The notes under the pieces: generated by a model
The model's input: only the letters and a program-made list of their open reading frames with translations
What the model was told of the DNA's origin: nothing
The model's database searches: none
Assembly: GCA_018702715.1 (NCBI GenBank)
Contig: JABIYQ010000415.1
Location: 1-20,442 of the forward strand
Source of the DNA: Desulfobacula sp.
Lineage (GTDB): Bacteria; Desulfobacterota; Desulfobacteria; Desulfobacterales; Desulfobacteraceae
Direction of reading: 5' to 3'
DNA: 20,442 nt
Shown: in pieces, positions 13,296 to 20,273 of the stretch
Layout: each line of letters opens with the position of its first letter
How positions within the stretch are numbered: the first letter of the stretch is position 1
Translations under genes and position numbers: made by a program

Positions 13296-14333
13296 ATGAA
13301 ACAGACCTATGATGTAAATGTAAAAGCGTTCAAACAACTTATTTCACCGGCATCCATTAAAAAAGAACTTCCAATAACCGATGATGTTGCAAAAACTATT
13401 ATTGACGGCCGCCGGGATGTTGAAAATATTTTACTGAAAAAAGATAACCGGCTCCTTGTGATTGCAGGGCCCTGCTCAATTCATGACACAGATGCTGCCC
13501 TTGAATATGCACATAAAATGGAACAATTAAGGGAAGAAGTTAAAGAAAAAATCAATCTGATCATGAGGGTATATTTTGAAAAACCCAGAACAAGTGTTGG
13601 ATGGAAAGGATTGATCAATGATCCCTTTCTTGACGATTCCTGCGACATTGATAATGGGTTAAAAAAAGCCCGATCCCTGTTGATTGAAATAAACCGGATG
13701 GGGCTTCCGACTACCACGGAAATCCTTGATCCCATCACGCCCCAGTATATTGCCGGACTTTTAACCTGGGTGGCGATTGGTGCAAGGACAACAGAATCCC
13801 AGACCCATCGCGAAATGGCAAGCGGTCTTTCCATGCCCGTGGGATTTAAAAACAGCACGGATGGAAGCCTTTCTTCAGCCATCAATGCAATGATGGCTGC
13901 AGGCGCCCCCCAGCATTTCATTGGAATTGATCCTCAAGGGTATTCTTCCATTGTCATCACAAATGGAAACCCATTTAGCCATATTGTTCTCCGTGGCGGC
14001 CCCCACCCCAATTATGATCCGGTTTCCGTTGAAAAAATCCAGGATAGGCTCAAACAGAAAAATCTTCTTGATACGATAATGATAGACTGTTCCCATGACA
14101 ACTCAGGACAAAAGTACAAAGGACAATCTTTTGTATTTAAAAGTGTGCTGGATCAACGGGTTGAAGGCAATACTAGTATTATAGGACTAATGCTTGAAAG
14201 CAATCTGTTTGAAGGCAACCAAAAATGCAATGGCGATTACAAAACTCTAAAATACGGAGTTTCCATAACAGATGAATGTATCTCATGGGAAACCACAAAA
14301 GGACTGATCCGCTGCGCGGCAGACAGATTATAG
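13296..14333 (+). CDS. aroF: 3-deoxy-7-phosphoheptulonate (DAHP) synthase, type I alpha
   Basis: The enzyme condenses phosphoenolpyruvate and erythrose 4-phosphate to DAHP, the first step of the shikimate pathway, in the cytoplasm. The 345-residue protein matches the E. coli AroF/AroG/AroH class along its length. Visible are the metal-ligand cysteine in GPCSIHD (58-64, C60), RVYFEKPRT (91-99), GWKGLINDP (102-110), GARTTESQTHREMASGLS (162-179), HIVLRGG (229-235) and IDCSH. SQTHREMASGLSMPVGFKN and the later YGVSITDECISWE resemble the tyrosine-sensitive isozyme AroF more than AroG, but feedback specificity is not proven. ATG at 13296 with AAAGGA 7 bases upstream is preferred over a TTG at 13266. 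Expression should be controlled by the upstream aromatic leader and terminator. The rRNA/tRNA-type methyltransferase gene follows 2 bp after the stop. Confidence 0.93.
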   Translation: MKQTYDVNVKAFKQLISPASIKKELPITDDVAKTIIDGRRDVENILLKKDNRLLVIAGPCSIHDTDAALEYAHKMEQLREEVKEKINLIMRVYFEKPRTSVGWKGLINDPFLDDSCDIDNGLKKARSLLIEINRMGLPTTTEILDPITPQYIAGLLTWVAIGARTTESQTHREMASGLSMPVGFKNSTDGSLSSAINAMMAAGAPQHFIGIDPQGYSSIVITNGNPFSHIVLRGGPHPNYDPVSVEKIQDRLKQKNLLDTIMIDCSHDNSGQKYKGQSFVFKSVLDQRVEGNTSIIGLMLESNLFEGNQKCNGDYKTLKYGVSITDECISWETTKGLIRCAADRL

Positions 14334-14335
14334 AT

Positions 14336-15517
14336 ATGAAAACATCTCCATTTGAAAAAAGGATTAAAAGAAGGATTATTGGCAGGGAACATCAATTTTT
14401 TGTTGTTTGTTCGCCTGGATTAAAAAAAATCTGCCAAAATGAAATGCTTGAGCTGGGCTTTTCTAAAGATAGCCTGAAAGAAATTCCAGGTGGAATTGAA
14501 TTTAAAAGCAAACTTGAAACATGTTTAATGCTCAATCTTCATTTAGGCAGTCCTTCAAGAATTCTGATGCGGATCAGCCACTTTAAAGCAGACTCTTTTA
14601 AAAAACTTGAAAAAAAAATAAACGCCATTGACTGGATACTCTATCTGCCTGAAAATTGCAGCCTCAAGTTTAATGTTACAACGAAGAAATCAAGACTTTA
14701 CCATTCCGACGCCATTGAACAGCGCTGCGAAAAAATTATTCAAGATCAATTAAATATGGGCAGTGCTTTTACTTCTTCTTCAAAAAACCAATCAAATCAG
14801 ACAATATATATCAGAGCTGATAACGATGAATTCACCATTTCCCTATACAGCACAGGAGATCTTTTATTTAAAAGAAGCATCAAACAAAAGGTATATAAAG
14901 CACCATTAAGGGAGAATCTGGCTTTTGCCATGCTTTTCTGGGCAGGATATTCAAAAAAAGACATATTGATTGATCCCATGTGCGGATCAGGTACTTTTTC
15001 TCTTGAAGCCGCCATGATGAAAACCAATATACCTTCAGGATTCTTCAGGTCATTTGCCTTTGAAAGCTGGCCGGGCTTCAGCCAAAAGGCATATGCTCAT
15101 ATGAAAAAGCAGGCCCAAAAAAAATTTCTTACATTTCCGGAAAAACAGATTTTTGCATCTGATATAGACGATATGGCTTTAACGGCAATGGAACAAAATA
15201 TCTCAAACCCAAACTTTAAACCCATCATAAACCTTTGTCAAAAAGACTTTTTTTCCATTAATCCTTCAAAGATATCCCATGGGAAAAAAGGAGTGGTAAT
15301 GTTAAACCCACCCTATGGAAAGAGGCTTGGTGAAAAAAGCGATACCCGGTCATTTTACCGGGAAATCGGGAAAAAGCTGTCAACAGATTTTAAAGGGTGG
15401 CGCACAGGAATAATCCTCCCATCAAGAGAGGCCAAATCATATCTTGGGTTAAGACTTGAACTTAAACCAATTTTCCACGGGGGGCTTGATATTTTTGCCG
15501 GAATGGGAATGATCTGA
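14336..15517 (+). CDS. THUMP-domain class I SAM-dependent RNA methyltransferase (RlmL N-terminal/YpsC-like)
   Basis: This 393-residue protein has an N-terminal ferredoxin-like and THUMP RNA-binding region (about 18-175) and a Rossmann methyltransferase domain (about 190-393). SAM motif I is LIDPMCGSGTFSLEAA (211-226), the acidic-loop motif is ASDIDDMALTAMEQN (274-288), and the catalytic NPPYG lies at 324-328, typical of N2-guanine and N6-adenine RNA methyltransferases. It matches single-domain relatives of RlmL, which make m2G in 23S rRNA; the exact target is unknown. The ATG lies 2 bp after the aroF stop with only a poor ribosome site, so translation may depend on aroF. An in-frame ATG at 14276 inside aroF is less likely. 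Cotranscription would place it under the aromatic attenuator. Confidence 0.85.
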   Translation: MKTSPFEKRIKRRIIGREHQFFVVCSPGLKKICQNEMLELGFSKDSLKEIPGGIEFKSKLETCLMLNLHLGSPSRILMRISHFKADSFKKLEKKINAIDWILYLPENCSLKFNVTTKKSRLYHSDAIEQRCEKIIQDQLNMGSAFTSSSKNQSNQTIYIRADNDEFTISLYSTGDLLFKRSIKQKVYKAPLRENLAFAMLFWAGYSKKDILIDPMCGSGTFSLEAAMMKTNIPSGFFRSFAFESWPGFSQKAYAHMKKQAQKKFLTFPEKQIFASDIDDMALTAMEQNISNPNFKPIINLCQKDFFSINPSKISHGKKGVVMLNPPYGKRLGEKSDTRSFYREIGKKLSTDFKGWRTGIILPSREAKSYLGLRLELKPIFHGGLDIFAGMGMI

Positions 15518-15566
15518 TACCCGGGATAAAAAAACTTCATATTCTATAAATTGCATGTTAAAGATA

Positions 15567-15581
15567 TATTGGTCACCAATA
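15567..15581. promoter_or_regulatory. Short perfect dyad upstream of the DUF547 gene
   Basis: TATTGGT-C-ACCAATA is a 7-bp perfect dyad in the 107-bp gap between the methyltransferase and the DUF547 start. Its symmetry suits a regulator site, but it is short enough to arise by chance and no clear promoter is next to it. Confidence 0.25.
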
Positions 15582-15624
15582 GAGTAGTTTGAAAAAACAA
15601 ACAGCAGAAAAAAAAGGGACGGGT

Positions 15625-16377
15625 ATGCAAAAGGGGTTAAAATATATTGCGGGTTTATCTGTACTATTTTTATTTTTTACAGGTCACACCATGGCCCTGG
15701 CAAAAGAGGGTGCGAACGATCATATTTATTCTTTGCTTTTAAAAAAGTATGTCACAAATAAAAGCGTTAATTATGACGGGTTTAAAAAAGATGAAAAATT
15801 GCTGGATGAGTATCTGGCCATATTAAGTTCAACCAATGTAAAACTACTTTCAAAAAAAAGCCTGTTTGCTTTTTATATCAACGCTTATAATGCCTTCACC
15901 ATAAAACTTGTATTGACAAAATATCCTGGAATTAATTCCATTAAAGAGGTTGGCAATTTTTTTTCCAACCCATGGAACAAAAAATTCATTTTGCTGCAAG
16001 GGAAAACGATAACCCTTGATCATATCGAGCATAAAATCCTTCGGCCAAAGTTCAAAGACCCCAGGATTCATTTCGCAATAAACTGTGCATCTAAAAGCTG
16101 TCCTCCACTTCGGAATGAACCTTATAAAGAAGGAACTCTGGAAAGTCAGCTAAATGACCAGACAAGAAAATTCATCAATGATAAAAAAAATACTTTTATC
16201 AAAAAAAACACCCTTTTTATAAGCAAAATTTTCAAATGGTTTGAAAAAGATTTTTCAGACAATCCAATTTTATTTATTAAGCGTTACGCCTTTGAAGAAT
16301 TAAAAGAAAAACTCGATTCTTCAGGAAAAAATATAAAAATCAGCTACCTGAATTATGACTGGACCCTAAACCGGTAG
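15625..16377 (+). CDS. Exported DUF547 domain protein
   Basis: This 250-residue protein has a signal peptide (basic start, hydrophobic core about 7-20, likely cleavage after ALA near residue 26) and one DUF547 domain. Characteristic motifs are YINAYNAFTI (84-93) and HFAINCASKSCPPL (149-162), where the histidine and cysteines are the most conserved part of the family. DUF547 has been likened to cysteine-protease-type folds, but no activity is established, so the role is unknown. ATG at 15625 is preferred over a TTG at 15589 because it puts the basic and hydrophobic signal segments at the start. The gene ends 8 bp from the stop of the convergent amidotransferase gene. Confidence 0.82.
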   Translation: MQKGLKYIAGLSVLFLFFTGHTMALAKEGANDHIYSLLLKKYVTNKSVNYDGFKKDEKLLDEYLAILSSTNVKLLSKKSLFAFYINAYNAFTIKLVLTKYPGINSIKEVGNFFSNPWNKKFILLQGKTITLDHIEHKILRPKFKDPRIHFAINCASKSCPPLRNEPYKEGTLESQLNDQTRKFINDKKNTFIKKNTLFISKIFKWFEKDFSDNPILFIKRYAFEELKEKLDSSGKNIKISYLNYDWTLNR

Positions 16378-16385
16378 AAAAAAAT

Positions 16386-17141
16386 CTATTTAGCCAGGTT
16401 TCCGAATCGTTCCAAAATCTTAAGCGGGATTGGAGTGGGTTCTATTTTCTCCAGAGTTTCAGACAAAATAAGACCTGATTCTTTTATTGTGCTTTCCATA
16501 TTTTCTGCATAGGCTTCCATTATCTTTTCATCAAACTCAGGGTGAAACTGAATTCCCCAGGCTGATTGCCCGATCCTGAACGCATGATTAGGTTCAAAAG
16601 AACTTTTAGCTATCCTTACCGCATGATCCGGTAGCCGGATAACAGTTTGAGAATGACAGACATGAGCTTTAAAGGTTTTCGGCAGTCCTTTAAAAAGGAA
16701 ATCCTGCGTGCTATCTTCCAAAATCTCAATTCCGGTTGTACCTATTTCAATGCCTTTGGTATGAAAATCCACTATCCCGCCCATGGCTTTGGCAAGAAGT
16801 TGGTGACCATAACAGATGCCTAAAATGGGCGTTTTAGACTGGATAAGATCTGGAATCCATTGTTCTATTGCCACACTCCAGGAAAGGTTTTCGGTCACAG
16901 AAGCATGGGAACCTGAAATCACAACAGCTTTGCAGGTTTCAACATCAGGCAATGGGTCTCCTTTTGGTATATCCACAACCATTATATCTTCTTTGCCAAC
17001 GCATAGGCCTTTGAATATCCAATCCTCAAAGTCTCCCAAATATTTTCCCATTAAAGGAAAAGTGTCACCTGCTTTTATAATAATAATTTTTTTCATATCC
17101 TGCTCAATAGTTTCCTGATCTATAGTTTTCTGGTCAATCAT
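16386..17141 (-). CDS. Class I glutamine amidotransferase (GMP synthase-like)
   Basis: This 251-residue stand-alone GATase domain has the nucleophile C110 in GICYGHQ (108-114), H200 in QFHPEF (198-203) and E202, a complete triad for releasing ammonia from glutamine. It lacks a synthase domain, so its acceptor substrate is unknown; it resembles YbiD/GuaA-like amidotransferases often annotated as GMP synthase. The first 16 residues are low-complexity (IDQKTIDQETIEQD), encoded by a degenerate 15-bp tandem repeat. ATG at 17096 (MKKIIIIKAG) is a plausible alternative start that would remove them; neither start has a well-placed ribosome site. It follows cbiX by 25 bp and is likely cotranscribed. 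Confidence 0.83.
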   Translation of the reverse strand: MIDQKTIDQETIEQDMKKIIIIKAGDTFPLMGKYLGDFEDWIFKGLCVGKEDIMVVDIPKGDPLPDVETCKAVVISGSHASVTENLSWSVAIEQWIPDLIQSKTPILGICYGHQLLAKAMGGIVDFHTKGIEIGTTGIEILEDSTQDFLFKGLPKTFKAHVCHSQTVIRLPDHAVRIAKSSFEPNHAFRIGQSAWGIQFHPEFDEKIMEAYAENMESTIKESGLILSETLEKIEPTPIPLKILERFGNLAK

Positions 17142-17153
17142 CTCTTGGTCAAT
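17094..17153 (-). repeat. Four degenerate 15-bp tandem repeats at the amidotransferase start
   Basis: On the minus strand the units ATTGACCAAGAGATG, ATTGACCAGAAAACT, ATAGATCAGGAAACT and ATTGAGCAGGATATG follow each other in frame. The first and last units end in ATG, giving the two candidate starts of the amidotransferase gene. They encode repeats of the form I-(D/E)-Q-x-x. Confidence 0.75.
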
Positions 17154-17166
17154 CGCTTAAAAAAAG

Positions 17167-17529
17167 CTATTTTATCACCTCATGGATAATGACATCTTCA
17201 ATTGCTTCAATTTTTCCAAGGTGTCGGGTCAATTTGAATTCAACATGGTTATAGGTTAATTGTGCCTGTTTTACCAGTTCAGGAATATCCACAAGGATAT
17301 GGCTGCCACTGCCGATAAAAAATGGAAATATGACAATTTTTGTTGCGCCTTTTTGCACCATTTCATTAATCTTTTTTTCAAGAAGCGGGTCAGCCATTTG
17401 CAAAAAAGCGTGTTCAATCATTTCAAATGATTCTTTTGCTTTTTTTGATACTCTTTCAACAAGCGATGCAACTTCCAGATTTGATTCTTTTTTCCGGCTT
17501 CCATGGGCTGCAATAATCAATGCTTTCAA
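17167..17529 (-). CDS. cbiX: Short-form sirohydrochlorin cobalt/ferro-chelatase (CbiX-S/SirB type)
   Basis: This 120-residue chelatase inserts metal into sirohydrochlorin for cobalamin or siroheme/heme synthesis in the cytoplasm. It has the AHGSRK motif (8-13, H9), FLQMADP (42-48) and PFFIGSGSHILVDIPEL (69-85, H77); the two histidines are the metal-binding pair of the family. The single-domain length matches the small homodimeric CbiX form. The start is set at TTG 17529 because a strong AGGGAGGA lies 5 bases upstream and the protein then begins MKALIIAAHGSR, as is typical. A GTG at 17562 would add 11 residues. It lies 144 bp downstream of the polyferredoxin gene, with an inverted repeat between, and 25 bp before the amidotransferase gene. 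Metal preference cannot be decided from sequence. Confidence 0.87.
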   Translation of the reverse strand: MKALIIAAHGSRKKESNLEVASLVERVSKKAKESFEMIEHAFLQMADPLLEKKINEMVQKGATKIVIFPFFIGSGSHILVDIPELVKQAQLTYNHVEFKLTRHLGKIEAIEDVIIHEVIK

Positions 17530-17571
17530 ACGGGTCCTCCCTGGATATTTCACTTTACTCACCTAAGGTTT

Positions 17572-17619
17572 ACCCTAACGTTGCATAAAAATTTTATAAA
17601 AAAGATGCAACATTAGGGT
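17572..17619 (-). promoter_or_regulatory. Inverted repeat upstream of cbiX
   Basis: Arms 17572-17586 (ACCCTAACGTTGCAT) and 17605-17619 (ATGCAACATTAGGGT) pair over 15 positions with one G-U pair in minus-strand RNA. The 18-nt loop is nearly all A and T. It lies about 40 bp upstream of the cbiX start and about 55 bp after the polyferredoxin stop. It could be an intercistronic RNA hairpin or an operator; no U-tract follows the stem and no cobalamin-riboswitch B12 box is visible. Confidence 0.6.
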
Positions 17620-17673
17620 TTACTCTTTCTTGGCTATTAAAATAATATTGGTTTTTTGTTTTACAAGCCATCA

Positions 17674-19224
17674 TTATTCGTATCCTGATTTATACTGAAT
17701 AGATGGCACTTTATTGTCTTTACCAACCACCCTAATGGCAGAACTGCCTTGGACAGGACAGATATGCTCGCAGATCCCGCATCCAATACATAACTCTTCT
17801 TTTACATAGGGTTGCTTAAGAACAAGTAAATTCCCCTGAATATCCCTTGTTTTGATTTCATTAAACCCAATGGCCTTATCATGGGTAGGGCAATGCTCTT
17901 CACAAACGATACACGATTTTTTTTGGGCATAAACCAAACACTTATTTGTATCAAAATATGCTTTTCCGATAACAAAGGCATGCTTTTGCTCTACATTCAG
18001 CCGGCTCAAAGCTCCGGTGGGACAAACCTGTGTACACAAGGTGCAATTAAATTCACAATACCCCAGCCTTGGAACCAGTTTTGGGGTAAACATGCCTTCC
18101 AGACTCTTTTCAAAAAACAAGGGTTGCAGTGCATTATTAATACAGACTTTCATACATTCCCCACACCGCACGCAGGATGCTAAAAACAAGGTTTCATCCA
18201 GGGCTCCGGGTGGCCGGATCAAATCATCATCTGCCGTCTTTGAGATTGCATTGGTCCGGCTTAAAACCGGTAAAGCCAGTCCGATAAGACCGGCTGAGAT
18301 CATTTGCCTTCTATTCATATTTATTTGTGTATTATTTTTTTGAATGGCAAATTTAAAACTTGTGATCTGATCAGGACAAAATTCAAGGCAGTCCATGCAC
18401 AGGTTGCACTCTTCAAACTCAAATTTATGATCTTTATCAAAGGCATCCATTCTACATTTAGTTTCACATAACTCACAATTTTTACAGGACCTTATGGGTA
18501 ATCTTTTAAAAACAGATATTCTTGAAATCAATGCCAAAAGTCCGCCCAAAGGACAAAGATTTTTGCACCAGAACCGTTTTCCAAAAAGCTCCATTATGAA
18601 AATGAAAACCAGTAAAAAAAATGATAAAAATGACAAATAAAAAAAACTTTGCTTAAAGGGAAGGACAAAGATCTTAAGCCACTCATATATAGGCTCTGTG
18701 TAATCTGAAAGTGCGGCAGGCCCCATTTTATAAACTGAATCAAAAACTAAGGAAACAAGATAGTTTATTATTGGATCGATACTGAAAACCATTCCCCGGA
18801 CAAGGAGTGAAAAAGGATCCACAAATCCAAGAAGCTGTACGCCAAAGCCGGAAGAAATCAACACAATAATCAGTATGATATATTTTAAATATGGCAGACT
18901 AAAATTGGATTTTCCGGATTTTATAAAATAACCGGAACCATCTATCAATGTCCCTAATGGACAGATCCAGGAACAAAAACACCTGCCAAAAAAAAGGGTC
19001 AAACCGATAATTATGAAAGAAGGCCAAAGCAGTGTGACAAACGTTTTTTGGGCCAAAGTTATTGTGGCAAGAACCAGGGGATCAAGCCTGAATAAAATAT
19101 TGACGGCATAGGGGATGGTATCATTGCCCGTATAATCCGTGTGCCTGAATAAAAATAAAAATATCACAAGGCAGATAAGCTGAGACAAACGGCGCACCTG
19201 CTTTAAATAAGGTTTTATCTTCAT
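17674..19224 (-). CDS. Membrane polyferredoxin, NapH-like and NapG-like fusion
   Basis: This 516-residue iron-sulfur protein probably moves electrons between the quinone pool and a periplasmic partner. The N-terminal part (1-285) is NapH/YccM-like: four or more membrane helices, the CFCSWICP (82-89) and CKNLCP (220-225) motifs, then two 4Fe-4S sites, CKNCELCETKC (247-257) and CNLCMDCLEFCP (273-284). After MNRRQMISAGLIGLALPVL (303-321), a Tat-like twin-arginine helix, a NapG-like part follows with four more clusters (351-361, 390-402, 429-446, 479-490). In denitrifiers NapG and NapH are separate proteins. ATG at 19224, 5 bp after the DUF362 stop, is preferred over one at 19257 that overlaps that gene. 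No nitrate reductase is nearby, so the partner is unknown; the DUF362 protein is the best candidate. Confidence 0.85.
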   Translation of the reverse strand: MKIKPYLKQVRRLSQLICLVIFLFLFRHTDYTGNDTIPYAVNILFRLDPLVLATITLAQKTFVTLLWPSFIIIGLTLFFGRCFCSWICPLGTLIDGSGYFIKSGKSNFSLPYLKYIILIIVLISSGFGVQLLGFVDPFSLLVRGMVFSIDPIINYLVSLVFDSVYKMGPAALSDYTEPIYEWLKIFVLPFKQSFFYLSFLSFFLLVFIFIMELFGKRFWCKNLCPLGGLLALISRISVFKRLPIRSCKNCELCETKCRMDAFDKDHKFEFEECNLCMDCLEFCPDQITSFKFAIQKNNTQINMNRRQMISAGLIGLALPVLSRTNAISKTADDDLIRPPGALDETLFLASCVRCGECMKVCINNALQPLFFEKSLEGMFTPKLVPRLGYCEFNCTLCTQVCPTGALSRLNVEQKHAFVIGKAYFDTNKCLVYAQKKSCIVCEEHCPTHDKAIGFNEIKTRDIQGNLLVLKQPYVKEELCIGCGICEHICPVQGSSAIRVVGKDNKVPSIQYKSGYE

Positions 19225-19229
19225 CTTGA

Positions 19230-20162
19230 TCAGGATTTTAGATGGCGGATGTTGCATTTAGTAAGATCCATCTGCCCCAATCCTCTTTTATAGGCTTCCA
19301 CCGTGGATTTAATCTGATTGGGTTCCAAATCGAAAAGAGTTGTGGCATATGCATCTGCTGCTACAGGATCCACACACCCGACGATGGTATCAAATCTCTT
19401 TACATCATTTAAGTTTCCACCCTGTGGTCCGTTCCTTACGATTACTCGAGTGGCATCCACAATGGTGAGATCAGGTTTGATAACCGTGTTCAAATCTGCA
19501 AGCTTGGCCCCAATTTTAAAATGAATGTTGCCCCGCCGGCCACCGATAACGCCCATGACATTTTTAAGTCCGATGCTTAATCGTGACAGGCTGTGATGTT
19601 TAGCAACGGGTACATTGATATAGCAATCTGCTTTGAGGGCATCTTTATAAAAAGACCATTCATTTAATGTTTTTCCATTTTTGATGTTTACAGATACAAA
19701 TTTTCTGTCATCAATATACTCAATCCTAAGTCTTTTATCTTTGATTTTTTTCAATGCCGGCCTTATGCCGCTGTTATTATAGCACCTTCGCTCTTCATTA
19801 CACGTTCTGTCAAAAACAGACACCTTTGATGCCCCGGCATCAAGGCAAAGCTTTGCAATCTGGGTTACAACCACAGGATGCGTATTTGCACCCTGCTCAA
19901 CACTTCTGTCCCAGCCGATATTGGGTTTAACCACAACTTTATCCCCTTTTTTAACAAAGGCTTTCATCCCGCCCAAAGACTCAACAACCTGTGTTAGCAT
20001 ACTTGTATAATCATCTCCTTTTGCCACGAGAATATCCGGTTTTATCACCGATTTTATCAGGGGAGAGCCAAACAATTCAGGGGTAATATTAAACACAGGA
20101 GGAGTCATGATGATTCCGGCAGACCACAAAGAAACCTGTTTTAAAAATTTACGTCTTTCCAT
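19230..20162 (-). CDS. DUF362 domain protein with Tat-like signal
   Basis: This 310-residue protein begins MERRKFLKQVSLWSAGIIM, a twin-arginine-type signal with a hydrophobic helix, so it is probably exported folded with a cofactor. The DUF362 core is recognisable by KVVVKPNIGWDRS, NTHPVVVTQIAKLCLDAGASKV and HHSLSRLSIGLKNVMGVIGG. DUF362 proteins are often fused or adjacent to ferredoxins, and this one is 5 bp upstream of a polyferredoxin gene; the reaction is not known. There is no ferredoxin domain in the protein itself. ATG at 20162 is chosen because AAAGGGGG lies just upstream; a TTG at 20198 is possible but places the signal internally. Confidence 0.83.
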   Translation of the reverse strand: MERRKFLKQVSLWSAGIIMTPPVFNITPELFGSPLIKSVIKPDILVAKGDDYTSMLTQVVESLGGMKAFVKKGDKVVVKPNIGWDRSVEQGANTHPVVVTQIAKLCLDAGASKVSVFDRTCNEERRCYNNSGIRPALKKIKDKRLRIEYIDDRKFVSVNIKNGKTLNEWSFYKDALKADCYINVPVAKHHSLSRLSIGLKNVMGVIGGRRGNIHFKIGAKLADLNTVIKPDLTIVDATRVIVRNGPQGGNLNDVKRFDTIVGCVDPVAADAYATTLFDLEPNQIKSTVEAYKRGLGQMDLTKCNIRHLKS

Positions 20163-20239
20163 TTTCCCCCTTTCTTTAGGGTCAGCTAAGGACCGCAAAG
20201 TTTATAATTTGTGTGTTTTCAATCCTTTGCAGGATTAAC

Positions 20240-20273
20240 CGTTTATTTTCCAAATAAACAGTTCAAATAAACA
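20240..20273 (-). promoter_or_regulatory. Repeated TGTTTATTTG elements upstream of the DUF362 gene
   Basis: CAAATAAACA occurs twice on the plus strand (20251-20260 and 20264-20273), 13 bp apart. An inverted partner GTTTATTT (20241-20248) forms an 8-bp dyad with the first copy across 3 bases. This cluster 80-110 bp upstream of the gene could be an operator. The rest of 20163-20442 holds no gene that I can support. Confidence 0.35.

Noticed and set aside
16370..16395. Bidirectional terminator between the convergent DUF547 and amidotransferase genes
   Set aside because: Only a weak, bulged dyad with an A-run is visible in the 8-bp gap and flanks; not enough to call.
17530..17673. Cobalamin riboswitch upstream of cbiX
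   Set aside because: The gap is only 144 bp and shows no B12-box-like conserved sequence, only a simple hairpin.
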